A stretch of 64,000 nt of DNA from Eubacteriales bacterium (GCA_024655885.1 JANLFN010000011.1:40785-104784); one strand, 5' to 3'. Positions 1-8,154 are shown, numbered from the stretch's first letter. Translations and numbers: made by a program. The notes: generated by a model from the sequence alone, not told the origin.

Positions 1-695
1 TCATGCCGTGTACCGCTAAGAAATTTGAGGCCAAACGGCCGGAACTGGCAGCCACGGGGCGCCCGGATGTGGACGTGGTATTGACCACCCGGGAGCTGGC
101 GAGAATGATCCGGGAAGCGGGCATCGACTTTACAGGACTGCCGGAGGGGCACTTTGACGACCCCATGGGAGAGGCCACAGGAGCAGGAGTCATCTTCGGG
201 GCCACCGGAGGAGTCATGGAGGCTGCGCTGAGGACTGTGGCGGAAATCCTGGAAGGAAAGCCCGTAGACAACATCGAATACACAGCCGTCCGGGGGACCG
301 AAGGGATCAAGGAAGCCGTCGTAGAAGCCGGAGGAATCAAAATCAAGGCGGCGGTAGCCCACGGCACGGGGAACGCCAAAAAGCTGCTGGAGCGGATCAA
401 GGCGGGAGAGGCAGAGTACCATTTCGTAGAAATCATGGCATGCCCGGGGGGCTGCGTGACCGGAGGAGGACAGCCCATTCAGCCGTCGAAGGTAAGGAGC
501 TGGGTAGACCTGAGGAAGGAGAGGGCCAAAGCCATCTATGAAGAGGATAGGAACATGCCCATCCGGAAGTCCCATGAAAATCCGAAGGTCAAAATGCTGT
601 ACGAGGAGTACTTTGAGAAGCCGGGGAGCCATAGGGCCCATGAGCTGCTGCATACCCACTACACCCAGAGGGAGAACTACCCCGAGGCCAGGTGA
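1..695 (+). CDS. [FeFe]-hydrogenase catalytic subunit, 3' part
   Basis: This is the C-terminal 230 residues of an iron-only hydrogenase; the 5' part lies outside the window. Two H-cluster motifs are visible. The first is MPCTAKKFE at the very start, which supplies one cysteine ligand. The second is the EIMACPGGCVTGGGQP block near residue 143, with two further ligand cysteines. The tail (IRKSHENP, LYEEYFEKPGSHRAHELLHTHY) is the small-subunit-like C-terminal segment found in single-chain and NAD(P)-linked hydrogenases of fermenting Clostridia (HydA/HndD type). The enzyme reduces protons to H2 in the cytoplasm. Whether it is the monomeric ferredoxin type or the catalytic subunit of an electron-bifurcating complex cannot be decided without the N-terminal Fe-S domains. 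Confidence 0.95.
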   Translation, partial: MPCTAKKFEAKRPELAATGRPDVDVVLTTRELARMIREAGIDFTGLPEGHFDDPMGEATGAGVIFGATGGVMEAALRTVAEILEGKPVDNIEYTAVRGTEGIKEAVVEAGGIKIKAAVAHGTGNAKKLLERIKAGEAEYHFVEIMACPGGCVTGGGQPIQPSKVRSWVDLRKERAKAIYEEDRNMPIRKSHENPKVKMLYEEYFEKPGSHRAHELLHTHYTQRENYPEAR

Positions 696-935
696 AATGG
701 GGCTGAGAGCTGAGGTAGCAGATGGGCTCTGGAGAAGGGGCAAGATTGAGAAAACACTTGAACCTTGAACAACTAATAAGCAATGCTGCAGCTTCTAACC
801 TTGAACAGCTCATAAGAAAGGCTTCAACCTCAACCTTGAAGGGCTAACAAGGATCACTTCAGCCTTTCTGTCAAGGGGACTGAAGTTTAAGGGATGAGTA
901 AAAGAGAGATATTTATTAATAGAGATAAAATAATT
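696..935. repeat. Intergenic region with degenerate ~36-bp repeats
   Basis: No gene seen. Three imperfect units each contain CCTTGAA followed by an (A/G)GCTCATAAG- or ACTAATAAG-like stretch, starting near 762, 799 and 833, a period of about 35-37 bp. The stretch GCTGAGAGCTGAG at 702-714 recurs at 9236-9248 in the leader of the giant surface-protein gene. Function unknown; possibly decayed intergenic repeats. Confidence 0.4.
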
Positions 936-959
936 AAAGGACCGGTTTTCCGGTCCTTT
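936..959 (-). terminator. Intrinsic terminator of the mazG-hup unit
   Basis: A perfect 10-bp stem (AAAGGACCGG / CCGGTCCTTT) with a TTTT loop lies just beyond the hup stop codon. On the minus strand it is followed by AATTATTTTAT. The A-rich flank on the other side could let it stop plus-strand transcription from the hydrogenase gene as well. Confidence 0.85.
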
Positions 960-961
960 AA

Positions 962-1237
962 TTATTTATTTACCATATCCTTTAAGGCTTTCCCAACTTT
1001 AAATATGGGCACCTTGGATGCCGGGATGGTTATCTCGGACTTGGTCTGGGGATTTCTGCCCTTTCTGGCGGCCCTCTGCCGGACTTCAAATGAACCGAAA
1101 CCTACCAGTTGGACCTTGTCACCCTTTGCCAGCGCCTCTTCAACGCTTTCTAAAAATGCGTTGAGCGCTTTTTCCGCGTTCTTTCTGGGCATATTGCCCT
1201 TTTCAGCCATATCTGCGATCAAATCTGCCTTATTCAT
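962..1237 (-). CDS. hup: HU family DNA-binding protein
   Basis: This 91-residue histone-like protein has the standard HU length and layout: an N-terminal helical dimerisation half ([14 protein letters not shown]...) and the beta-arm signature [19 protein letters not shown] at about residues 47-65. HU binds DNA non-specifically as a dimer and bends it, contributing to nucleoid compaction. The start is an ATG behind GGGAGG. It lies 35 bp downstream of mazG on the same strand, the pairing commonly seen in Clostridia, and is followed at once by a strong terminator, so mazG-hup is probably one transcript. Confidence 0.96.
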   Translation of the reverse strand: MNKADLIADMAEKGNMPRKNAEKALNAFLESVEEALAKGDKVQLVGFGSFEVRQRAARKGRNPQTKSEITIPASKVPIFKVGKALKDMVNK

Positions 1238-1272
1238 TATTAACCTCCCTTCTGCCTTTTCCCAATATAGTT

Positions 1273-2073
1273 TTATCCTTTTTTTCCAGAAATATGTATT
1301 TTCGCTTCATTCCACAGTTTGTCCATTTCGGAAAGTGTCATTTCCTCCAAATTTTTGCCTGATTTCAGGGCCTCCTTCTCGATGTATTCGAACCTTTTGA
1401 TGAACTTGTTTGTTGTTTCGCTTAAAGCGAGTTCAGGCTGAACATCAAGAAACCTTGACAAATTAACGAGCGAAAAGAATACATCTCCCATTTCATCCGT
1501 TATTCTTGCCACATTTTTACTTTTATATACATCCTTTAATTCCTGTATTTCTTCAAGCACCTTGTCAAACACATCCTCCGCGTTATCCAAGTCAAATCCT
1601 ACCTGTGAAGCCTTTTGCTGAACTTTGAAGCTTCTCATCAAGGCCGGTAAATTGGAAGGGACGTCTTTCAACACTTCGGTATGGCTTTTAATTCCCTTTT
1701 CCTTCTTCTTAATAGCCTCCCAGTTATTCACAACCTCCTCGGGGGTGTCCGCCTTATCATTGCCGAAAACATGGGTATGCCGTAGAATCAGCTTGCGGCA
1801 TATGGCAGTGATGACATCCTGCATGTTGAAGGCATTTTTTTCGGAGGCGATCTGTGCCTGGAATACCACTTGCAGAAGCAAGTCTCCCAACTCTTCACAC
1901 ATTTTTTTACTGCTGTTGAGGTCTATTGCCTCCAGGACCTCATAGGTTTCCTCAATCAAATACCTTTTCAGGCTCTCATGGGTTTGCTCCCTGTCCCACG
2001 GGCACCCCTTTTCGCTTCTTAAAAGGGCCATGATTTCCAGCAAATCCTTTAATTCATACTTGTCTTTTAACAT
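1273..2073 (-). CDS. mazG: Nucleoside triphosphate pyrophosphohydrolase MazG
   Basis: MazG hydrolyses (d)NTPs to NMP and pyrophosphate, cleaning damaged nucleotides from the pool. The protein has two tandem MazG domains. The N-terminal one carries GCPWD (about 23-27), EE at 41-42 and EELGD at 60-64, the metal-binding acidic residues. The second has a matching DEMGD near residue 196. Length (266 aa) is normal. I place the start at the ATG at 2073 because GGGAGA lies 7-9 bases before it; an in-frame ATG at 2088 precedes that Shine-Dalgarno and would add five residues. hup follows 35 bp downstream. Confidence 0.94.
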   Translation of the reverse strand: MLKDKYELKDLLEIMALLRSEKGCPWDREQTHESLKRYLIEETYEVLEAIDLNSSKKMCEELGDLLLQVVFQAQIASEKNAFNMQDVITAICRKLILRHTHVFGNDKADTPEEVVNNWEAIKKKEKGIKSHTEVLKDVPSNLPALMRSFKVQQKASQVGFDLDNAEDVFDKVLEEIQELKDVYKSKNVARITDEMGDVFFSLVNLSRFLDVQPELALSETTNKFIKRFEYIEKEALKSGKNLEEMTLSEMDKLWNEAKIHISGKKG

Positions 2074-2512
2074 AATTGCGTCTCCCATCCTGAGTAAATT
2101 AATTTATGCACGGCGGCTCCGCCATTACAGATACCCTCATTCAATTTTTAATGCCTCTATAGATACCGAACTCTAAAGTTAAAAATTGGATCAATACCAA
2201 TTTTTATTTTTAAAGTACTTTATCGATATTATAGCACAGTGCGTTAAAGCTGCAATTTACAATTGTGGATAGAGAATTTGTATATGGATTTTATTTACTT
2301 TAATAGATTTAAACATATCATCATCTCCTTTTCCATTATAATCGTTTATACAGGATCCGGTCCATACATTTAGGTCATAGCGGCCATACATATATATAAA
2401 TGGAGAGAAATAGTATATAATAAAAGCAAATGGCCTTTTTCTAAAATTTCAATTAAAAAACACCACTATTTTTTATTTTATATTTTAACAGCAATACAGG
2501 GGGGATAAGTCT
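2074..2512. other. Divergent intergenic region mazG / MFS gene
   Basis: About 440 AT-rich bases without a gene. On the minus strand a TATAAT (2228-2233) with a weak TTGCAG 16 bases upstream is a possible mazG promoter. GGGGG at 2499-2504 is the Shine-Dalgarno of the MFS gene. Nothing else convincing. Confidence 0.35.
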
Positions 2513-3895
2513 GTGGAAAACAAATCAAATAAAGGAATTATTCTCTTTATATGCACGCTGGGTGCCTTTTTAACCCCTTTTATGAGCTCTTCCATCGTTG
2601 TTGCGCTTCCATCCATTGACCGGGAGTTTGCGATGAGCACAGCCCTGCTGAACTGGGTCCCTACCTCATTTCTCCTCGCTTCCGCCATTTTTGTCGTCCC
2701 CTTCGGAAGGGCGGCGGACATATTGGGGAGAAAGCGTGTTTACCTGTTCGGCATATCGCTTTTTACCCTGGCTTCGGTATTATGCGGGTTGTCCCTGTCT
2801 TCTCCCATGCTTGTAGCTTTAAGGGTTATACAGGGCATAGGGGCCGCAGCCATATTCGGAACGTCGGTGGCCATACTTACCGCTGCATATTCACCGGGAG
2901 AGAGGGGTAAAGCCCTCGGGATCAATGTGGCGGTCACCTATTTGGGGCTTTCCCTGGGGCCGTTCTTAGGAGGTTTTTTAACCGAACATCTGGGGTGGAG
3001 AAGCATCTTTTTTGTCAATGTCCCCCTCGGGCTCGCGGTTATCATTCTGACGCTTGCCAGGATTAAACAGGAGTGGGCCGAAGCGGTGGACGAAAAATTT
3101 GACTATGTGGGATTTCTCGTTTACGGAACGGGACTTTTTTGCCTTATGGCAGGCCTTTCCTTCATCCGGTCGGAATGGCTGGGCCCCTTTCTTCTCTCCA
3201 CCGGCATTGCCGCAATGGCTGCTTTTAGCTTTATGGAGGCCAGGGTGGAAAATCCCGTAATCAACATGAATTTACTGAAAAACAACAGGATCCTTGTTTT
3301 TTCAATACTGGCCGCTCTCATCAACTACTGCGCTACCTATGCGGTAACCTATCTTCTGAGCCTGTACCTGCAGTATATAAAAGGCTTTGGCCCCCAGTAT
3401 GCCGGTCTGATTCTTGTAGCTCAACCCGCCGTACAGGCCGTATTTTCACCGCTGGCAGGCAGAATGTCGGATAGGCTTGAGCCGCAGAAGGTGGCCTCTA
3501 TGGGGATGGCCCTGACCACCCTGGGCCTGGCGGTGCTGGTGTTTGTAAACAACAATACTTCTGTTTTATTCCTCGTAGCCGCTTTACTGGTTCTGGGCCT
3601 GGGATATGCCCTCTTTGTGTCGCCCAATACAAACGCCGTCATGGGCTCGGTAGACAAGAAGTACTATGGTGTCACATCAGGGTTGATCGGCACGGCGCGC
3701 CTGGTTGGACAGACCTTCAGCATGGGCATAACCTCCCTGATCTTTTCCATATACATCGGGAATGCACAGATTGCGAGAGAATACCATCCCCACTTTATTG
3801 AGAGTATAAGGATGATTTTTATCATCCTGACCGTTTTAAGCTTTCTCGGAATTTTTTTCTCCCTTGCAAGGGGCAAGCTGCGGGAGGAAGGTTGA
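2513..3895 (+). CDS. MFS transporter, drug:H+ antiporter (DHA2-like)
   Basis: A 460-residue integral membrane protein starting at a GTG behind a GGGGG Shine-Dalgarno. About 14 hydrophobic segments can be counted, the number expected of the DHA2 (EmrB/QacA) group. The cytoplasmic loop after helix 2 carries the MFS motif A, GRAADILGRKRVY (about 64-76), and helix 5 has the antiporter-type motif C pattern, GLSLGPFLGGFL. Family members export drugs, dyes or bile-like compounds in exchange for protons. The substrate here cannot be told. No regulator gene adjoins it and no terminator is clear downstream. Confidence 0.88.
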   Translation: MENKSNKGIILFICTLGAFLTPFMSSSIVVALPSIDREFAMSTALLNWVPTSFLLASAIFVVPFGRAADILGRKRVYLFGISLFTLASVLCGLSLSSPMLVALRVIQGIGAAAIFGTSVAILTAAYSPGERGKALGINVAVTYLGLSLGPFLGGFLTEHLGWRSIFFVNVPLGLAVIILTLARIKQEWAEAVDEKFDYVGFLVYGTGLFCLMAGLSFIRSEWLGPFLLSTGIAAMAAFSFMEARVENPVINMNLLKNNRILVFSILAALINYCATYAVTYLLSLYLQYIKGFGPQYAGLILVAQPAVQAVFSPLAGRMSDRLEPQKVASMGMALTTLGLAVLVFVNNNTSVLFLVAALLVLGLGYALFVSPNTNAVMGSVDKKYYGVTSGLIGTARLVGQTFSMGITSLIFSIYIGNAQIAREYHPHFIESIRMIFIILTVLSFLGIFFSLARGKLREEG

Positions 3896-3909
3896 TGTGT
3901 CCCCATTCG

Positions 3910-3996
3910 GTTGATTTGTTATTGCAGATATTCTATAATATATTAATATAAGAGATTTTTGGGGGTGGCGAAATGGAGTGTGCACGGTGCAAGCAG
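3910..3996 (+). repeat. Copy A of a duplicated promoter/start segment
   Basis: These 87 bases match 4857-4943 without gaps at 65 positions. The unit holds a promoter (TTGATT, 17-base spacer, TATAAT at 3934-3939), a G-rich Shine-Dalgarno and the first eight codons of the zinc-ribbon protein at 3973. Confidence 0.75.
3911..3939 (+). promoter_or_regulatory. Sigma-A-type promoter of the zinc-ribbon gene
   Basis: TTGATT at 3911-3916 and a consensus TATAAT at 3934-3939 are separated by exactly 17 bases and lie 34 bases before the ATG at 3973. The same spacing is kept in the duplicated copy (CTGATT 4858-4863, TATAAT 4881-4886). Confidence 0.65.
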
Positions 3997-4353
3997 CCTA
4001 TTCCGGAGGGAGAGGAATGCAATTATTACGGGAAAATCCTGTGTGAGGACTGCTATATTGAGGCGGCGGAACCGCCCAAAACCTGTGATGTGGCAGCCGT
4101 CTATTCGGCCAAAAAGCACAGGGCGTTGGCGGGCCAGACAGGCACCGAGGGCCTGACCGAACAGCAGAAGAACATTTATGAATATGTGAAGAAGCACGGC
4201 AAAGCCACAAAACAGGAATTGCTTGACGCCCTGGGGCTTTCGCCCAGGGACATGGACAGGCAGCTGCCCATATTGAGGCATTGTGAACTGCTGAAAGCAC
4301 ATAAAATCGGGCAGGAGATTTATATAGTGCCCTTTGATTTCGAGGCGCCATAG
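3973..4353 (+). CDS. Small zinc-ribbon / winged-helix protein, unknown function
   Basis: I do not recognise this 126-residue protein as a named family. Its N-terminus has a LIM-like two-knuckle metal site: CARC at 3-6, then a second CEDC pair about residues 24-27 (MECARCKQPIPEGEECNYYG..LCEDCY). Residues about 58-120 look like a winged helix (LTEQQKNIYEYVKKHGKATKQELLDAL..., then a putative recognition helix and wing), so a DNA-binding or regulatory role is plausible but inferred. It has its own promoter and a GGGGGTGG Shine-Dalgarno. A REP-like palindrome begins at its stop codon. Its promoter and first codons are duplicated at 4857-4943. Confidence 0.7.
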   Translation: MECARCKQPIPEGEECNYYGKILCEDCYIEAAEPPKTCDVAAVYSAKKHRALAGQTGTEGLTEQQKNIYEYVKKHGKATKQELLDALGLSPRDMDRQLPILRHCELLKAHKIGQEIYIVPFDFEAP

Positions 4354-4390
4354 GGGACGGCTCGAGTGAGCCAAAAGAGAACCGTCCCCT
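4352..4390. repeat. REP-like palindrome, GGGGACGG core
   Basis: AGGGGACGG (4352-4360) and CCGTCCCCT (4382-4390) form a 9-bp inverted repeat. Inside and just beyond it GGCTCGAG occurs twice. The core is shared with elements at 33903-33936, 41466-41520 and, partly, 20095-20146. It starts within the stop codon of the upstream gene and lies before the VanZ-like gene. Confidence 0.7.
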
Positions 4391-4408
4391 GTGGCTCGAG
4401 GCTAAAAA

Positions 4409-4852
4409 ATGAGTTTTACAAAAGATGCCTGGGCAGGCAAAAGAATAAGGATAATTTTTATTTTGCTGTTTATACTCTATATTGTATACCTCTCCTATCT
4501 GCTGTTTTTCAGCCGGGATTACGGGCGGACACCGGGGAGCCGCAGCTATAACCTGGTTCCTTTTGCCACAATCCGGAAATACCTGTATGCGTCCGGCAAT
4601 GCGGATATCGCCCTGACAAATTTGATGGGAAACATTGGGGCCTTTATACCCATGGGATTCCTGCTGCCCCTTGCTTTTAAAAAGTTTTCCGGCTTCCTGG
4701 GGACAGCTTTGACCATCCTGCTTGCAACGGCGGCGGTGGAAACGGTTCAGTACATTACAGGAGTGGGAATCTGGGACGTGGATGACATTATTTTAAATAT
4801 GGCCGGCGGAATCATAGGACTTGCGGCCAGCCGCCTGGTCAGAAGACCCTAG
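4409..4852 (+). CDS. VanZ-like family membrane protein
   Basis: A 147-residue protein with four predicted membrane helices (about 13-33, 67-87, 92-113 and 124-143). The pattern NLVPFATI, NLMGNIGAFIPMGFLLPL and ETVQYITGVGIWDVDDIILNMAGG is the VanZ-like signature, with the conserved acidic residues of the D-V-D-D-I block. VanZ gives low-level teicoplanin resistance in enterococcal Tn1546; most chromosomal relatives have no known role beyond a presumed cell-envelope function. The start ATG follows CGAGG. It lies downstream of the zinc-ribbon gene, separated by the REP-like element, and may be co-transcribed. Confidence 0.88.
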   Translation: MSFTKDAWAGKRIRIIFILLFILYIVYLSYLLFFSRDYGRTPGSRSYNLVPFATIRKYLYASGNADIALTNLMGNIGAFIPMGFLLPLAFKKFSGFLGTALTILLATAAVETVQYITGVGIWDVDDIILNMAGGIIGLAASRLVRRP

Positions 4853-4856
4853 GGCC

Positions 4857-4943
4857 GCTGATTTATCATTACAGGGATTTTATAATATACTTAACCGGGA
4901 AATTTGGGGAGGTGCCGTTATGGAGTGTGCACGGTGCAAACAG
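4857..4943 (+). repeat. Copy B of the duplicated promoter/start segment
   Basis: Matches 3910-3996 at 65 of 87 positions with no gap. It keeps the TATAAT box, a GGGGAGGTG Shine-Dalgarno and the first eight codons, after which similarity stops abruptly. It lies immediately after the VanZ-like stop codon. Confidence 0.75.
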
Positions 4944-4964
4944 CATTGTAAAATAAAGGAATGA
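4920..4964 (+). pseudogene. Vestigial 14-codon duplicate of the zinc-ribbon gene start
   Basis: The reading frame MECARCKQHCKIKE, then TGA. The first eight residues equal the start of the protein at 3973; the rest is unrelated. A promoter and Shine-Dalgarno precede it, so it could still be transcribed and translated, giving a tiny peptide with a Cys-x-x-Cys pair and a third Cys. The likelier reading is a truncated duplicate. Confidence 0.55.
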
Positions 4965-4983
4965 AAGAAGCATCTTTTTGCAG

Positions 4984-6591
4984 TCAATCCGTAATTCCCT
5001 GGGGTATAGTCCGGCTGTTCTCCGGATTGTTCTTGGCTATCAATTTTTTTGAGTTTCTGTCGATATACTCCAGAAACTTATAGGAAATATTGAAGTGAAG
5101 TCTTATATTACTATCGTTCAGGTCTACCTGAATAATCTCCTGGATTTTGTCAATACGGTATACCATGGTATTTCTATGAATGTGCAGTGCTTGCGCCGAA
5201 GCAACAAGATTTCTTTCATTTTGGAGAAAAACCTTTAGGCTGTGTGCAAGAAGCGTATTATTTTTCCTATCATATTCAATAAGCTTTATTAAGGAAGGAT
5301 GGCAGAGACTGATTAGATTCTCATGATTATTACATAAATTTACAATATGGTACAGGACATAATCCTCATATTCAAAAATGAACCTATTATTCTCCAGTCT
5401 TATTCCAATTTCAAGCGCTTCAAGTGACTGATTGAAATATATCTGAATTTCGCTTATGTCATGGAAGCATCGGCTTAAACCTCCATACATTCTATTTTGT
5501 CCAAAATAATGATCAATTTCTTTAAGTTCATTTTTATCTAAAATATTTGAATAATCTCTGCTTATTACCAGTACGATATTCCCATTGAATATTATGGCCT
5601 TACTGCCAAAAATATTTTGCTCTATCAAGTCTCTTGTATACTCCAGAGAAGAATTGTAACGTTCCTCAAGATCAAACGTGACAGACATAACATATAGATT
5701 CTGCTTCAACGGCCACTTTAATAACTTTAACCTTTCGTGGATAACATCTCTGTCCTTTAGTTTCCCATCTAATAGATCTGCTATCAGGTATTCATACATC
5801 AGTCCTTTGGCATGATGGTAAAAGGTATCCTTTTGCATTTCCCTGGATACTATTTTAGCTAAAAAAGCAGTCGGTTCCACATCGCTTTTAAGAAAGGGGC
5901 GGTTGTATTCAAGGAGTGACATATATGCCATAACAGTGGTACCACTTACTATTGTGGCCATAATGTTGGCTTTATCTTTGATTTTGGATTTAATCAGGAA
6001 TGGGGTATAACTCTTATGCAATTTTTGGAATACTTTTTCAATTTTCATAATATGTACAAGTTCCTGTGAGAAGTAGCCTTTTTCCAGTATTTCTTTCCAA
6101 AATATATCGTCAGTATCAACCCGTCTGGAAATGGAGAGAAGTTTAAGGCTGCAATCCACAATGCAGACAGGGTTTCCAATGAATTCTTCGCCCAATGAAA
6201 GAATATACTTAAGGCCTTTATCCTGCATTAAAGCATTTGAAAGTTTTTCTGTCCACTTCCCATACTCTAAAACGATTTCTTGGACCTCATTAAATACAGA
6301 AATGACACTCATTTTTTCTTTTACTACGAGCAGGTTTAAATTAGGCTTTTGACAGCTATCAAAATCCAGAGCGGTGTCTTCTATACAAAGTATGTTAATA
6401 ATCTGGTTTTCAGGGAGAGTGGAAGGCAGCTCGGAGCTTTTTCCAACATAAAGGTACTCAGATTGAAATGTGCACCATTTTTCATCGAACAGCTTGATCC
6501 CAATTATATCAGGTTGCTTATCAGAAAAAGATCGGACTCCTATGGTGAATCCTTTTATTCTATCTGCTATAAAATTTATACTTATTCCCAT
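4984..6591 (-). CDS. PucR family transcriptional regulator
   Basis: A 535-residue cytoplasmic regulator. The C-terminal part (FLQNERNLVASAQALHIHRNTMVYRIDKIQEII, about 462-494) is the PucR-type helix-turn-helix, and the preceding ~120 residues fit the CdaR/GGDEF-like domain that goes with it. The N-terminal ~300 residues presumably sense a ligand but carry no motif I can name. The gene is divergent from the UroD-type methyltransferase at 6841 across a 150-bp gap, the usual position of a local regulator, so control of that methyltransferase is a reasonable inference. This gene and the methyltransferase look more AT-rich than their neighbours. Confidence 0.85.
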   Translation of the reverse strand: MGISINFIADRIKGFTIGVRSFSDKQPDIIGIKLFDEKWCTFQSEYLYVGKSSELPSTLPENQIINILCIEDTALDFDSCQKPNLNLLVVKEKMSVISVFNEVQEIVLEYGKWTEKLSNALMQDKGLKYILSLGEEFIGNPVCIVDCSLKLLSISRRVDTDDIFWKEILEKGYFSQELVHIMKIEKVFQKLHKSYTPFLIKSKIKDKANIMATIVSGTTVMAYMSLLEYNRPFLKSDVEPTAFLAKIVSREMQKDTFYHHAKGLMYEYLIADLLDGKLKDRDVIHERLKLLKWPLKQNLYVMSVTFDLEERYNSSLEYTRDLIEQNIFGSKAIIFNGNIVLVISRDYSNILDKNELKEIDHYFGQNRMYGGLSRCFHDISEIQIYFNQSLEALEIGIRLENNRFIFEYEDYVLYHIVNLCNNHENLISLCHPSLIKLIEYDRKNNTLLAHSLKVFLQNERNLVASAQALHIHRNTMVYRIDKIQEIIQVDLNDSNIRLHFNISYKFLEYIDRNSKKLIAKNNPENSRTIPQGITD

Positions 6592-6743
6592 AATAATGCT
6601 CCTTCATTAGCGGCTTAGTATCAAAGGTACAATCCGGCCATTTTTTTTTGTATTAAGCATACAGGGATTTAAAAGTGGCTATTCATTATACTTATATATA
6701 AATAATACTAAAAGCAATTAAAAATTTCAAAGGGGGATATTTT

Positions 6744-6836
6744 ATGAGCCAAAAACTGATCAATGCTATGGCGGACCACGTATGCAAGAACGCTAAGGAA
6801 ACGGTGGAATATTGCAAAAAGTATATGGGGGTATGA
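6744..6836 (+). pseudogene. Relic of a corrinoid-protein gene (last ~22 codons)
   Basis: A 30-codon frame behind AGGGGGA. Its last 22 residues (MADHVCKNAKETVEYCKKYMGV) match the C-terminus of the corrinoid protein at the right end of the window (GADHVCRNAQETVEYSKKYMGV); at the DNA level 6771-6832 and the minus-strand segment 63872-63811 agree at 53 of 62 bases. The cobalamin-binding domain is missing, so it cannot carry a methyl group. The tail contains the GGGGG Shine-Dalgarno of the methyltransferase starting at 6841, exactly as in the intact copy. That may be why it survives. Confidence 0.75.
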
Positions 6837-6840
6837 GAAC

Positions 6841-7959
6841 ATGAAGACAAATCAGGAATTACTTATTGAACGTACCACCAGACTAAAAAAAGCGATTGCT
6901 CTTGAAAAACCTGACAGAACTCCGGTTATTGCCTGGGCGGATGCATTTTGTGCAAACTATATGGGAGTGAAGATGTCGGAATTCTCATCCAATATGATAT
7001 TATCCAGCGATACTATGGTAAATACGTTTAAAGATTTTCCAACACTCGATGCAACCGAGGTTGCCACAACAGCTCCCGATGCGGTAGCAATGGGGTTTTT
7101 GAGCAAAATGAAGATTGCCGGAAGGGATCTTCCGGAGGGCAGCAACTGGATTGTTGACGAGCAGGAAAGATTAAGCGTTGAGGACTATGATACCATCCTC
7201 AATATGGGCTGGACTCCTTTTTACATGAAATTTTTAAACGAGAAACTCGGAATAGATGTTCAAACCTTTTTTGCGAAAATAGGTGAAGCAACAGGATATG
7301 GAACAATGAAATTCATCGAAGCCGGTATACCGGTCTATTCCGTAGCTATCGGTCCTGCCATTCCATTGGAGACTCTGGCAGGGGGCCGGACAATGGCAAA
7401 ATTCATACAGGATCTCTACAGGATGCCGGACAAGATACAGGCCGTTATGGATATAATGATGGATGAAATTGTTGCTCAAACGATAGGGGCGCTCAACATG
7501 AGTCCCGAAAAACCCCTTACGGTATTTTTAGGAATTGCAAGAGGGGCTGGTGAATTTCTTTCACCCAAGCTATGGCAGCGTTTCACACTGCCTTATATGG
7601 TAAAAATTATAAATTCGATTATTGGGCAAGGCGTTGTTTGCAACCTGCATTTTGATTCCTGCTGGGACCGTGACCTTGAGTATTTAAAACAATTCCCCAA
7701 AGGCACCTGTGTATTCGGCTGCGACCATCTCACGGATATATACAAGATCAAGGGAACCCTTGGTGAAAGCATGGCTGTAAAAGGAGATGTCCCATCCGCA
7801 ATGCTGGCCTTCGGAACTCCCGATGATGTATACAATTACTCTACAAGACTCATCAAGGATATGGGCAATGGATTTATCCTCGCACCAGCATGCACCTTGC
7901 CTGCAAACGCTAAAGTTGAAAACGTGAAGGCACTGCTTGCGGCTGTTGAAGGAAAATAA
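6841..7959 (+). CDS. UroD/MtaA-type cobamide methyltransferase
   Basis: A 372-residue TIM-barrel protein of the uroporphyrinogen decarboxylase superfamily, in the branch that moves methyl groups between corrinoid proteins and a thiol or tetrahydrofolate (MtaA/MtbA-like). The start MKTNQELLIERTTRLKKAIALEKPDRTPV is typical of that branch rather than of haem-biosynthetic HemE. LHFDSCWD (about 262-269) and PACTLP (about 347-352) mark the region of the zinc site; the canonical H-x-C is H-x-D here, with a Cys two residues on. The start ATG is set by GGGGG nine bases upstream. A longer frame from 6763 exists but overlaps the corrinoid relic in another frame. The paralogue is at 62690-63802. Methyl donor and acceptor are unknown. 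Confidence 0.85.
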   Translation: MKTNQELLIERTTRLKKAIALEKPDRTPVIAWADAFCANYMGVKMSEFSSNMILSSDTMVNTFKDFPTLDATEVATTAPDAVAMGFLSKMKIAGRDLPEGSNWIVDEQERLSVEDYDTILNMGWTPFYMKFLNEKLGIDVQTFFAKIGEATGYGTMKFIEAGIPVYSVAIGPAIPLETLAGGRTMAKFIQDLYRMPDKIQAVMDIMMDEIVAQTIGALNMSPEKPLTVFLGIARGAGEFLSPKLWQRFTLPYMVKIINSIIGQGVVCNLHFDSCWDRDLEYLKQFPKGTCVFGCDHLTDIYKIKGTLGESMAVKGDVPSAMLAFGTPDDVYNYSTRLIKDMGNGFILAPACTLPANAKVENVKALLAAVEGK

Positions 7960-8121
7960 AATATTAAAATTTCTGACGGCAAAATACTCACAAAAAACAC
8001 ATGGGGGTATAATAAGAAAAAATGCTAAATTGGAGAATGTTGAGATGATGATCACGGCAGCTACAGGTAAATAAAAAATATATGTAGTAAATGCAGATAT
8101 AAAAAAAGAGAAATAATGGGG

Positions 8122-8154
8122 GGCCGGCTTTCCATTTGGATTGAAAAGCCGGCC
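8122..8154. terminator. Hairpin between convergent genes
   Basis: A perfect 10-bp stem (GGCCGGCTTT / AAAGCCGGCC) lies between the methyltransferase and the convergent DUF2935 gene. Neither side has a clean T-run directly after the stem (CCCCCC precedes a T-rich stretch on the minus strand), so termination is likely but not certain. The ~160 bases between 7960 and 8121 hold nothing else I can identify. Confidence 0.5.

Noticed and set aside
755..870. CRISPR-like array
   Set aside because: The three units are too degenerate and have no constant repeat with variable spacers; no cas gene is present.
6763..6840. A 26-codon N-terminal extension of the first methyltransferase
   Set aside because: It reads the corrinoid relic in another frame, has no ribosome site of its own, and the second methyltransferase shows the same false extension over an intact corrinoid gene.
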